DNA of 64,000 nucleotides, taken from NCBI GenBank assembly GCA_016207515.1, contig JACQPN010000007.1, forward strand, positions 29,688 through 93,687, in the 5' to 3' direction. The notes beneath the pieces were generated by a model, which made no database searches, had not been told where the DNA came from, and saw only the letters and a program-made list of their open reading frames with translations. The first letter of the stretch is position 1. Each line of letters opens with the position of its first letter. Shown piece after piece: positions 1 through 7,221 of this stretch. Origin of the DNA: Euryarchaeota archaeon. GTDB lineage: Archaea > Thermoplasmatota > SW-10-69-26 > JACQPN01. The translations under genes and the position numbers were made by a program.

Positions 1-1011
1 GGTTTCGTGGGGTCGCACGCAAGCGAGTGGTTCGCAAGGGCCGGCCATCACGTCGTGGCACTCGACAACCTGAGCCGCGGCCAACTTCTTCACCAGAAGG
101 GCGACTTCAGCCACAACTGGAACCACCTGAAGAACGTGCAAGGGGTTGAACTACGCTCTTGCGACATCACCGATTGGAAATCTCTCTCCGAGGCGACGCG
201 CGACGCCGACGTGATCATCCACACGGCGGCACAGACGGCCGTGACGGCGTCGCTTACCGACCCGCGCCGCGACTTCGAAGTGAATGCCTTCGGGTCGTTC
301 AACGTCATGGAAGCGGCGCGCGAGAACGACGCGGGTGTAGTCTACTGTTCGACCAACAAGGTCTACGGCGACAATGTGAACAAGGTGGGTGTCGTCGATC
401 AGGGCAAGCGTTACGCTTTCGAGCCCGCGTTCAAGCACGGGATCCCCGAGACTTTCAACACCGACCATTGCGAACACACCCCCTACGGCACCTCGAAACT
501 CACGGGCGACCTCTACGCCCAGGACTACGCCCACACGTACGGCCTCAAGACCGGGGTCTTCAGGATGTCCTGCATCTACGGCACGCGCCAACTCGGCGTG
601 GAAGACCAAGGATGGGTCGCGTGGTTCACGATCGCGACGCTTTCGGGAAGGCCCATCACGATCTTCGGGGACGGCAAGCAGGTGCGAGACACCCTCTTCG
701 TCGAGGACCTTGTAGCCGCCTGGGACGCGTTTCTCAAGAGCAACAAGCGGCACGGCGTGTACAACACCGGTGGCGGCGCCGCGCACACCACGTCGCTTCT
801 CGAGCTTCTGGACGTTCTTGAGGAGAAGACCGGGAAACGCAGCAAGCTCTCCTACGCCGATTGGCGCCCGAGCGACCAGAAAGTCTACGTCTCCGACACT
901 AGGAAGTTGAAGGACGAACTCGGCTGGAGCCCTAAGGTGGCGCTCCCGCAGGGCCTCGACCGTATGCTCGCTTGGTTCGAAACGAACAAGAAACTGATTG
1001 GTGCGGTGTGA
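1..1011 (+). CDS. NAD-dependent sugar epimerase, CDP-paratose 2-epimerase-like (5' end outside window)
   Basis: Short-chain dehydrogenase-type nucleotide-sugar epimerase, truncated by the left edge: the frame is open from base 1 and the first visible residues (GFVGSH) are already inside the Rossmann glycine-rich loop, so only a few N-terminal residues are missing. The STNKVYGD segment and the YGTSK catalytic Tyr-x3-Lys are visible, followed by the FGDGKQVRDTLFVEDL region that closes the sugar site. STNKVYGD together with KQVRD resembles the CDP-paratose/tyvelose 2-epimerase branch, but the exact sugar is not decided by the sequence. Its stop overlaps the next gene's GTG start (GTGA), so it is translationally coupled to the diamino-sugar genes downstream. 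Confidence 0.85.
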   Translation, partial: GFVGSHASEWFARAGHHVVALDNLSRGQLLHQKGDFSHNWNHLKNVQGVELRSCDITDWKSLSEATRDADVIIHTAAQTAVTASLTDPRRDFEVNAFGSFNVMEAARENDAGVVYCSTNKVYGDNVNKVGVVDQGKRYAFEPAFKHGIPETFNTDHCEHTPYGTSKLTGDLYAQDYAHTYGLKTGVFRMSCIYGTRQLGVEDQGWVAWFTIATLSGRPITIFGDGKQVRDTLFVEDLVAAWDAFLKSNKRHGVYNTGGGAAHTTSLLELLDVLEEKTGKRSKLSYADWRPSDQKVYVSDTRKLKDELGWSPKVALPQGLDRMLAWFETNKKLIGAV

Positions 1012-1727
1012 AGAAGAAGACCAGACCGGTGAGACGCCCGCTCAAGACGCACGCCGAGGCGACGGCTTCTCCCAGCGCTTCGTCGATGGGCAAGAACGTT
1101 AGGATCGGGAAGGGCACCGTCATCGAGGCCATGGCCGAGGTCGGCGTCCACCCGACAGGTGGGACGACTCGCACCACCATCGGCAAGGACGGCCTCATCC
1201 GGTCCCAGACGATAATCTACAAGGGGACCCGCATCGGCGACGGGTTCAAGACCGGTCACGGGGCCGTCATCCGCGAAGACAACCGCATCGGCGACGACGT
1301 CTCGATCGGCACCCACTCCATCATCGAGCGCGACACGGTCATAGAGGACGGCGCGCGCGTCCACTCCAACTGCTTCGTCCCCGAGTACGTTCTCATCAGG
1401 AGAAGAGCGTGGATCGGCCCATGCGTCGTCATGACGAACCACCTGCACCCTGGTTGTCCGCAGTTCAAACTACAAGGGAAGAAGGACCGCGACTACTGCC
1501 TGCGGGGCCCGGAGATCGGCGAGGACGCCTACGTCGGGGCGGCCGCCGTGCTCATGCCGGGGATAAAGGTCGGGAAAAGGGCGCTCATAGGTGCCGGCGC
1601 GGTCGTCACCAAGGACGTGCCCGACGATTCCGTGGTCGCAGGTAACCCCGCCAAAGTCGTCCGCCGCGTCGACGAACTCGTCTGTCCGCCCGGGCACTAT
1701 GAGAGGTTGTACCAGTGGAAAAGCTGA
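1008..1727 (+). CDS. Left-handed beta-helix N-acetyltransferase (WbpD-like)
   Basis: Hexapeptide-repeat acyltransferase of 239 residues. Imperfect [IV]G-x4 hexapeptides run through most of the protein (IGKGTV, IGDGFK, IGDDVS, IGEDAY, VGKRAL), with the usual closing segment GNPAKVVRRV. In the family this fold transfers acetyl from acetyl-CoA to an amino group on a UDP-sugar. The aminotransferase and Gfo/Idh dehydrogenase that follow make a WbpD-type 3-N-acetyltransferase likely. GTG at 1008 is chosen because it overlaps the previous stop as GTGA; an in-frame ATG at 1086 would remove 26 residues that show no hexapeptide pattern. The gene overlaps the aminotransferase start at 1715 by 13 bp. Confidence 0.85.
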   Translation: MKKKTRPVRRPLKTHAEATASPSASSMGKNVRIGKGTVIEAMAEVGVHPTGGTTRTTIGKDGLIRSQTIIYKGTRIGDGFKTGHGAVIREDNRIGDDVSIGTHSIIERDTVIEDGARVHSNCFVPEYVLIRRRAWIGPCVVMTNHLHPGCPQFKLQGKKDRDYCLRGPEIGEDAYVGAAAVLMPGIKVGKRALIGAGAVVTKDVPDDSVVAGNPAKVVRRVDELVCPPGHYERLYQWKS

Positions 1728-2821
1728 AGATCAAACTGGCCGAGATGTTCGTCGACGACGAGACGCGCCAAGCGGCGCTTCGCGTAATCGAGAGCGGCCG
1801 CTACATCAAGGGCCCCGAGGGCGAGGCGTTCGAGAAGGAGTTCGCGGCAAAGATCGGCACGAAGCACGGGATCGCGGTCTCGTCCGGAACGGCGGCGCTC
1901 CACATCGCATACCTTGCCGCGGGGATAGGCCCCGGCGATGAGGTGATAGTCCCATCCCACTCCTTCATCGCGACCGCAGCACCCCTCATCCACATCGGGG
2001 CGGTCCCCGTGTTCGCGGACATCGATCCGGTGACTTTCACGATTCTCCCGCGGGAGTTCTCCCGCCTGAAGTCGCCTAGGACGAAGGCCGTCGTCCCTGT
2101 GCACATCTACGGGCAAAGCGCCGACATGTCGCCGATAGTCGAGGCCGCGCGGGGCCATGGGATCAGGGTCATAGAAGACGCGGCCCAGGCGCACCTTGCC
2201 GAATACGGGGGAAAACGGATCGGCACACTTGGAGACGTCGCGATCTTCAGTTTCTTCCCATCGAAGAACATGACGGTGGCCGGCGACGGCGGGATGTTGA
2301 CGACGGACGACGACAGGATCGCCGCCACGTTGCGCATGCTCCGAGACGCGGGCCGTGCTCCAGGGCAGAAGTACGAGCACGAGATCCCCGGGTTCAATTA
2401 CCGGTTGTCGGAGATCCAGAGTGCAATCGGCCGCGTTCAGCTCAAGCACCTCGAAGCGTGGACCGCGAAGCGCCGCGAGAACGCCGCATACCTTCAAGAC
2501 GCCCTTGCCGGGACGAAGGGCGTCACCTTGCCCACGGAGCGCACCGGCTCGAAGCACGTGTGGCACCAGTTCGTTATCCGCTACCACGAGCGCGACCGCT
2601 TGTGGAAGCACCTCGAAGCGAGCGGCATCGAGGCCGGCGTCCATTACCCGATCCCCATCCACTTGCAACCCGCCTTCAAGACCCTGCCGCGGGCGAAACT
2701 TGCCGAGACGGAGAGGGCCGCCGCAGAGATACTATCCATTCCCGTCCATCAGAAACTCACGCGCGCCGATCTTGACTACATCGCGGGGGCCGTGCGCGAC
2801 TTTGCCGGGGGAGCGAAGTGA
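1715..2821 (+). CDS. DegT/DnrJ/EryC1/StrS-family PLP aminotransferase (WbpE-like)
   Basis: Fold-type I sugar aminotransferase of 368 residues, a normal length. SSGTAALH (about 56-63) forms the phosphate-binding region, ED155 is the Asp facing the pyridine nitrogen, and the Schiff-base lysine is K184 in FFPSKN, followed by GDGG. These enzymes transfer an amino group from glutamate to a keto nucleotide-sugar. Between an acetyltransferase and a Gfo/Idh dehydrogenase it most plausibly acts at C3 of a UDP-3-keto-GlcNAc-type intermediate. The start is GTG at 1715. The stop overlaps the next start as GTGA at 2818-2821, consistent with coupled translation. Confidence 0.92.
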   Translation: MEKLKIKLAEMFVDDETRQAALRVIESGRYIKGPEGEAFEKEFAAKIGTKHGIAVSSGTAALHIAYLAAGIGPGDEVIVPSHSFIATAAPLIHIGAVPVFADIDPVTFTILPREFSRLKSPRTKAVVPVHIYGQSADMSPIVEAARGHGIRVIEDAAQAHLAEYGGKRIGTLGDVAIFSFFPSKNMTVAGDGGMLTTDDDRIAATLRMLRDAGRAPGQKYEHEIPGFNYRLSEIQSAIGRVQLKHLEAWTAKRRENAAYLQDALAGTKGVTLPTERTGSKHVWHQFVIRYHERDRLWKHLEASGIEAGVHYPIPIHLQPAFKTLPRAKLAETERAAAEILSIPVHQKLTRADLDYIAGAVRDFAGGAK

Positions 2822-3822
2822 GACTAGGGCTACTTGGCACCGGATACTGGGGAAAGAACCACGCCCGCGTGCTGAAGCAGCTACGTGAAGCTGGTCGGGT
2901 GTCGCAGCTCACCATCTGCGACGTCGACGAATCACGGGCCCGCCAGTACGCCAAGGAATCCGGCGCCGACTTCGTGACCGACCCGAAGCGACTCATCGGA
3001 AAAGTGGACGCCGTCGACATCTGTACGCCCACCCCCAGCCATTACCCGCTCGCCGCGGAATTCCTCGCCAACGGGACAGACGTCTTCGTGGAGAAACCCC
3101 TGACGCTCACGAGCGACGAGGGACAGCGACTGATCGCCCTCGCCAAGGAGAAAACGCGCATACTCCAGGTCGGCCACATCTTCCGCTACCACGCCGGAGT
3201 CCAAGCCATAAGGCGTCTCATCGAGACTCGCGAGCTCGGCGACGTCCGGTACATGGTGAGTAACCGTTTGAGTTTCCGGGCTCCGCGACCGGACATGGGG
3301 GTCCTACACGCGCTTGGAGTGCACGAGGTGGACTTGTTCCCATTCCTACTCGGCGTCGATTATCCGGAGACCATCTACGCTTCGCTGGGATCGTACCATT
3401 CGAAGGGGATCGAGGAGGTCGCACAACTCATCCTCGAATTCCCCGACGACGTGCGCGGTTTCAGCCTGGAAAGCTGGCTCTCACCGCTTGCCGGAAAGGA
3501 CCGGAAACTCGTGGTCGTCGGAAGTCGAATGAGCGCGGAGGTCGACTATCTCAAACCGCAGGAGATGGTCATCAGCGAGTCGCACATCGAAGTCCACGGC
3601 GACGGGCCGGAGGCCCGGTTCGAGGTCGTGAACGAAGGAGGACACACGGTGCCGATACAGTACCGCGAACCGTTGGAAGTGGAACTCGAAGCGTTCCTGG
3701 ACTCGGTGAAGACGAGAAAGAGGCCACTGGCGGATGGCGAATGTGGGTTACGCGCCGTCAGGATGATAGAAGCGGCGTTCGAGGCGGCGAGGGAGAAGAG
3801 GGCCGTGAACGTGAGGCCGTGA
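2818..3822 (+). CDS. Gfo/Idh/MocA-family NAD(P)-dependent sugar dehydrogenase (WbpB-like)
   Basis: Oxidoreductase of 334 residues. The N-terminal dinucleotide fold is marked by GTGYWG (7-12), and the family Glu-Lys-Pro motif is at 92-94 (VEKPLTLT). The C-terminal alpha/beta domain contains the GVLHALGVHEVDLFPFL segment, whose His residues occupy the usual catalytic area. In Wbp-type pathways such an enzyme oxidises C3 of UDP-GlcNAc uronate before transamination. It is the last gene of the + strand operon and ends about 20 bp before the stop of the convergent epimerase gene. Confidence 0.88.
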   Translation: MRLGLLGTGYWGKNHARVLKQLREAGRVSQLTICDVDESRARQYAKESGADFVTDPKRLIGKVDAVDICTPTPSHYPLAAEFLANGTDVFVEKPLTLTSDEGQRLIALAKEKTRILQVGHIFRYHAGVQAIRRLIETRELGDVRYMVSNRLSFRAPRPDMGVLHALGVHEVDLFPFLLGVDYPETIYASLGSYHSKGIEEVAQLILEFPDDVRGFSLESWLSPLAGKDRKLVVVGSRMSAEVDYLKPQEMVISESHIEVHGDGPEARFEVVNEGGHTVPIQYREPLEVELEAFLDSVKTRKRPLADGECGLRAVRMIEAAFEAAREKRAVNVRP

Positions 3823-3840
3823 TCTCCGTAACCAACCGCC

Positions 3841-4953
3841 TCAGAGCAGGCCGCGTTCACGCAGCTCCGCGTTCGCCTCGTCGAATTTGTCCTTAGCCTC
3901 CGCCGCTTCACCCCAGGCCACCAGTTCCCGCATGCCGTCGTCAAACGGCGTCTGCGCTTCGAAACCGAGGAGGCTTTTTGCGAGGGCTACGTCCGCAACG
4001 CAATGCCTCACATCGCCCGCGCGGTAATTGTTCTCGAAGTGCGGGGTCACCTTTGACCCATAAAGTTTGATGAGAGTCTCCGAAACACCCCTGATGGTCT
4101 GCGGGTTTCCCGTCCCGACGTTTATCGCATGATAGTCAGCGCCGCCCTTCGTGCCGGCCAAGATGTTGGCCCGCACGATGTCGCTTACATGGATGAAATC
4201 CCGCGTCTGCAAGCCGTCCTCGTAGACCACGGGCCGGTGGTTGTTCTTGATTCGTGACGAAAATATGGCGCACACGCCGGTGTACGGATTGCCCAGGCTC
4301 TGGCGTGAGCCATAGACGTTGAAATAGCGCAACGCCACTGTGGGGATCCCGTACGTCCGGCCCGCGATTAGGCAATACTCTTCCTGATCTTTCTTGGATT
4401 GCGCGTAGATCGACGTGCAGTCGAGGCGCTTGGTCTCAGGCGTGCCAATTGGGCTCAGTCGGTTTCCGCACGAAGGGCAGGGATGTTCCCATTCATGCCC
4501 CCTCATCGCGGATTCTGCCCGCAGGAGCGGCTGGGCTTTCGCGCCGCAGCCTGGGCACCGGTAAAGGCCCTCCCCGTAAATGCTCATCGAACTTGCCACG
4601 ACCAGCTTCTTCAACCCGTGGTTCTTGTTCACGAGAACGTCCAGGAGGCGAGCCGTCGCCATCGTGTTGACGTCCACGTACCTCTCGATTTGGTACATTG
4701 ACTGGCCAACACCCACCATCGAAGCCTGATGATACAGAACTTCGATATCCTCTAGCGCTTGCTCAATGGTCTTCCGGTCACGGACATCGCCCCAGACATA
4801 TTGGGCCCGGGCGTTGAGATAATCCGGTTTCTTGGAATGGACTTGGGGCTCGAGGTTATCGAGGACTCGGACTTGGTTGCCCGCCGAGACGAGAGAGTCC
4901 ACCAAGTGGCTGCCGATGAAACCGGCGCCGCCGGTGACGAGGATCTTCTTCAT
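3841..4953 (-). CDS. NAD-dependent epimerase with a zinc-ribbon-like insertion (dTDP-L-rhamnose 4-epimerase-like)
   Basis: Extended SDR of 370 residues beginning with TGGAGFIGSH. Catalytic elements are the SSMSIYGEG segment and the SIYAQSKK Tyr-x3-Lys. Between them is an insertion of about 60 residues with two Cys-Pro-x-Cys pairs (CPGC and CPSC), spaced as in a zinc ribbon. A comparable insertion, and the DNLEPQVH and YHQASMVGVG segments, are features I associate with dTDP-L-rhamnose 4-epimerase-like proteins, so that is the best guess; UDP-hexose 4-epimerase is the alternative. The frame stays open upstream to 5442, but ATG at 4953 starts directly at the Rossmann strand and lies about 32 nt from a box A. 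Confidence 0.85.
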   Translation of the reverse strand: MKKILVTGGAGFIGSHLVDSLVSAGNQVRVLDNLEPQVHSKKPDYLNARAQYVWGDVRDRKTIEQALEDIEVLYHQASMVGVGQSMYQIERYVDVNTMATARLLDVLVNKNHGLKKLVVASSMSIYGEGLYRCPGCGAKAQPLLRAESAMRGHEWEHPCPSCGNRLSPIGTPETKRLDCTSIYAQSKKDQEEYCLIAGRTYGIPTVALRYFNVYGSRQSLGNPYTGVCAIFSSRIKNNHRPVVYEDGLQTRDFIHVSDIVRANILAGTKGGADYHAINVGTGNPQTIRGVSETLIKLYGSKVTPHFENNYRAGDVRHCVADVALAKSLLGFEAQTPFDDGMRELVAWGEAAEAKDKFDEANAELRERGLL

Positions 4954-4978
4954 TTGGACCGCGCAACAATCAGCGTCT

Positions 4979-4990
4979 GGTAAATAAAGG
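4979..4990 (-). promoter_or_regulatory. Box A (TATA) for the epimerase gene
   Basis: Read on the - strand this is CCTTTATTTACC. Its centre is about 32 nt upstream of the ATG at 4953, which predicts a transcript with a leader of only a few bases. Confidence 0.55.
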
Positions 4991-5298
4991 GAATGCCAAA
5001 TAATCCCGGCCCGCTCAATAGGAATCGATCGGCGACGTGACCATTGTGAGCTCGATGGCGTTGGTGCCGTACATACTTCGCTGGCGACGGCGGTGGCCCC
5101 GCACTTGTTGGTCGCCTCCACGGCTTTCGGCGGACACGCCACGCGATGCGCGCCCCGTCCAAGTAATGGGAGGTCGGAGTAGTAGAGGGTATTCGCCATC
5201 GGGGCCCACCGTCGTACTGGGAAAACCGGTGTTGGGAATAGACTCTCACGAAAACGCGGTGGCCTGACGCCAGGGAACCCCGGCCAATACAAGGAAGG

Positions 5299-5306
5299 GT
5301 TTATCC
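5299..5306 (+). promoter_or_regulatory. Box A for the first LamG protein gene
   Basis: GTTTATCC lies about 40 nt before the ATG at 5342. Unlike most genes here, the leader has room for a Shine-Dalgarno-like GAGGGAG around 5329-5335. Confidence 0.5.
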
Positions 5307-5341
5307 CCATGTAGATTGTCGATGAGTCGAGGGAGTGAAAG

Positions 5342-6154
5342 ATGAGGTCCGTCACGTTTGCCGTCATGATTGCCGCGTTAATGCTAGTTCCAATAGCGCC
5401 TGCCGCGCCCACGACTGATTCCACATACTTCGCCCGCTTCACCGGCGGCGAGGTAGCCGTCTGGCAGTTCGACGTCGATGATTGGCACCCCGAATTCGGT
5501 CAGACCTGGGATTCGACCAGCAACATCAACGATCTCACCATTAGCAATGCGCCCTACGCGCCGTTCGGAGGTCGTTTCGGTGGCGCCTTCAATTTCAACG
5601 GCGTGAATTCATTCCTTTCGCGGCCGAATCCACCGTCACTAAACGGCCTGAACCAGGTGACAGTAATGGCTTGGGTGGAGCCGACCTTCACCAAGACAGC
5701 CGGCGGAGCCGGGTCTGGCATCGGAATCAGCGGTATCGTGAACAACGTCGCTGCCATTGGGACAACCGGCGGCTACGCATTGAGGATCGGTGACAACACC
5801 AGCGGCGTTCCCGAGTTCCTCGTCTACAGCAGCGCCCCCCTTGAGTACCGGCTTGTTGGCAAGACGCCTCTATCGGCCGGCGTCGCTTATCACATCGCAG
5901 GGACCTTCGACGGCAGCACAATGAGGCTCTACGTCAATGGTATGCTCGACGGGAGCCGATCAGGCACCCTGTCTTCGACGTCCGCTTCGTTCGAAATCGG
6001 CCGGGACCTCTATAGTAACAATAGGGTATTCCCCGGCGTCATCGACGAGGTTCGCGTCTACAACCGGGCGCTTTTGGCGGGCGAAATCGTGAGCCTGATG
6101 AACTGCCCATACGACAACAGCGTGGTCAGCGTCATTTCGACGCCGTCGTGTTGA
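5342..6154 (+). CDS. Secreted LamG/concanavalin-like protein
   Basis: Protein of 270 residues with a cleavable-looking signal peptide (positive start, hydrophobic run to about 20, then APAAP). The rest is a LamG-like jelly roll: SFNGVNSFL-type strands, AWVEPTF, then the HIAGTFDGSTMRLYVNG hallmark and a closing IDEVRVYNRAL strand. LamG folds bind carbohydrate or protein ligands outside the cell; no catalytic residues are evident. The next gene encodes a paralogue with the same strand order and the same LMNCPY tail, so the pair arose by tandem duplication. The ATG is preceded by a GGAG-type site. Confidence 0.8.
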   Translation: MRSVTFAVMIAALMLVPIAPAAPTTDSTYFARFTGGEVAVWQFDVDDWHPEFGQTWDSTSNINDLTISNAPYAPFGGRFGGAFNFNGVNSFLSRPNPPSLNGLNQVTVMAWVEPTFTKTAGGAGSGIGISGIVNNVAAIGTTGGYALRIGDNTSGVPEFLVYSSAPLEYRLVGKTPLSAGVAYHIAGTFDGSTMRLYVNGMLDGSRSGTLSSTSASFEIGRDLYSNNRVFPGVIDEVRVYNRALLAGEIVSLMNCPYDNSVVSVISTPSC

Positions 6155-6164
6155 CGGCTGGACC

Positions 6165-6174
6165 AATACATAAG
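6165..6174 (+). promoter_or_regulatory. Box A-like element for the second LamG gene
   Basis: AATACATAAG is centred about 35 nt upstream of the ATG at 6205. The match to box A is moderate. Confidence 0.4.
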
Positions 6175-6204
6175 GCTCATGCAATGGCGGATTGAATCCC
6201 CACC

Positions 6205-7014
6205 ATGGGAAAGTTTCACCCGTGGTTCGCGTTGCTGGCCGTCTCCGTGTTGCTGGCCGGCTGCCTCGAAGGACGAAACCAAGAGACATCACCTCAAGTC
6301 CGGTTGATCGGTTCAGAAGTCGTAATTTGGAGTTTTGACCGCACGTCGACGGACGCAACCGGCCTTGGCGATGCCTCGGGAAAGGGCATCAATCTGACGA
6401 ACCACGGCGCCAACATGCTGCCCGACGGAGGCAGGTTCCGAGGCGGGGCCTCGCTTTCTGGCAAAGAGACGTGGCTCGAGGCCGAATCACACGATTTCCA
6501 GACCCTGTCGACCATCACCGCAATGGCGTGGATACTGCCCCGCACGATCAAACCGGTCGGCGGCGAACAAAGCGGCGTCGGAATCAGCGGAATCATCAAT
6601 AACGTGGCGGCCAAGGATACGAAGGGCGGTTTCGCCCTTCGCATAGGGGACGCGAACCAAGGCGCCATCGAATGGCTAATATACGACGACGCGCCCCGCG
6701 AATACCGCCTCGTCGCCAATCTCACGATTACCGGTGGAGCCATGTCGCATGTTGCCGGAACGTTCGATGGGACGACCTCAAGCCTCTACGTGAATGGTCT
6801 ACTCGTGGGGGCGCGCCAGGCCGCTTTGACGCCGTCCACATCGCGCTTAGAGCTTGGTCGCGACAATTACAATCCGTCACGTAACCTCGACGGGATTCTG
6901 GACGAAGTCCGAATCTTCGATCGCGCTTTAGGGCAACGGGACATCATTACGCTCATGAACTGCCCCTACGAACGCGGAATCGCAGACCCAAACACGGGAT
7001 TAGCGGCCTGCTGA
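6205..7014 (+). CDS. LamG-fold lipoprotein, paralogue of the upstream gene
   Basis: Protein of 269 residues. The N-terminus ends in a lipobox-like LLAGC with Cys around position 22, so lipid anchoring is likely, in contrast to the upstream paralogue. The LamG signature HVAGTFDGTTSSLYVNG and the closing LDEVRIFDRAL strand are present, with the shared LMNCPY motif and a terminal Cys. GVGISGIINNVAAKDTKGGFAL closely parallels the corresponding stretch of the upstream protein. Function is unknown beyond probable extracellular ligand or glycan binding. Both may relate to the large secreted peptidase encoded next. Confidence 0.8.
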   Translation: MGKFHPWFALLAVSVLLAGCLEGRNQETSPQVRLIGSEVVIWSFDRTSTDATGLGDASGKGINLTNHGANMLPDGGRFRGGASLSGKETWLEAESHDFQTLSTITAMAWILPRTIKPVGGEQSGVGISGIINNVAAKDTKGGFALRIGDANQGAIEWLIYDDAPREYRLVANLTITGGAMSHVAGTFDGTTSSLYVNGLLVGARQAALTPSTSRLELGRDNYNPSRNLDGILDEVRIFDRALGQRDIITLMNCPYERGIADPNTGLAAC

Positions 7015-7221
7015 CGTCCTGCCGCCGGACGGCCTTCCTAGGCCCACGCGCCGGGGCACAAGGCGACTTGTGACACCCGCCGGTGACAAGCATCGGCGTG
7101 GCATATGATGGTAGGCGTGGACGTTACGTCGATTCCTGATCCACCTAGAAGTCCATGAAAAGTCTTATCTTGTCATAGGCAGTGGTGTCAAGAGTCGGGT
7201 ACCCAAGGGATAGGAGGCGAC

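Larger units (their letters stand above)
4954..5341. other. Intergenic region between divergent genes, no supported gene
   Basis: This 388-bp spacer carries a box A for each flanking gene, near either end. The middle has several short open frames on both strands, including one in frame with the epimerase, but none has a recognisable motif, a start with a ribosome-binding site, or a domain. I found no tRNA cloverleaf. Confidence 0.5.

Noticed and set aside
1697..2668. 323-codon open frame on the - strand inside the aminotransferase gene
   Set aside because: It is antisense to a gene with full family motifs and has no domain of its own; high GC produces long antisense frames.
5037..5267. 76-codon + strand frame in the intergenic region
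   Set aside because: No ribosome-binding site, no box A at suitable spacing, and no recognisable pattern.
4954..5442. N-terminal extension of the epimerase at 3841-4953 through the intergenic region
   Set aside because: The open frame adds residues without any motif before the Rossmann strand, runs through the box A, and overlaps the divergent LamG gene.
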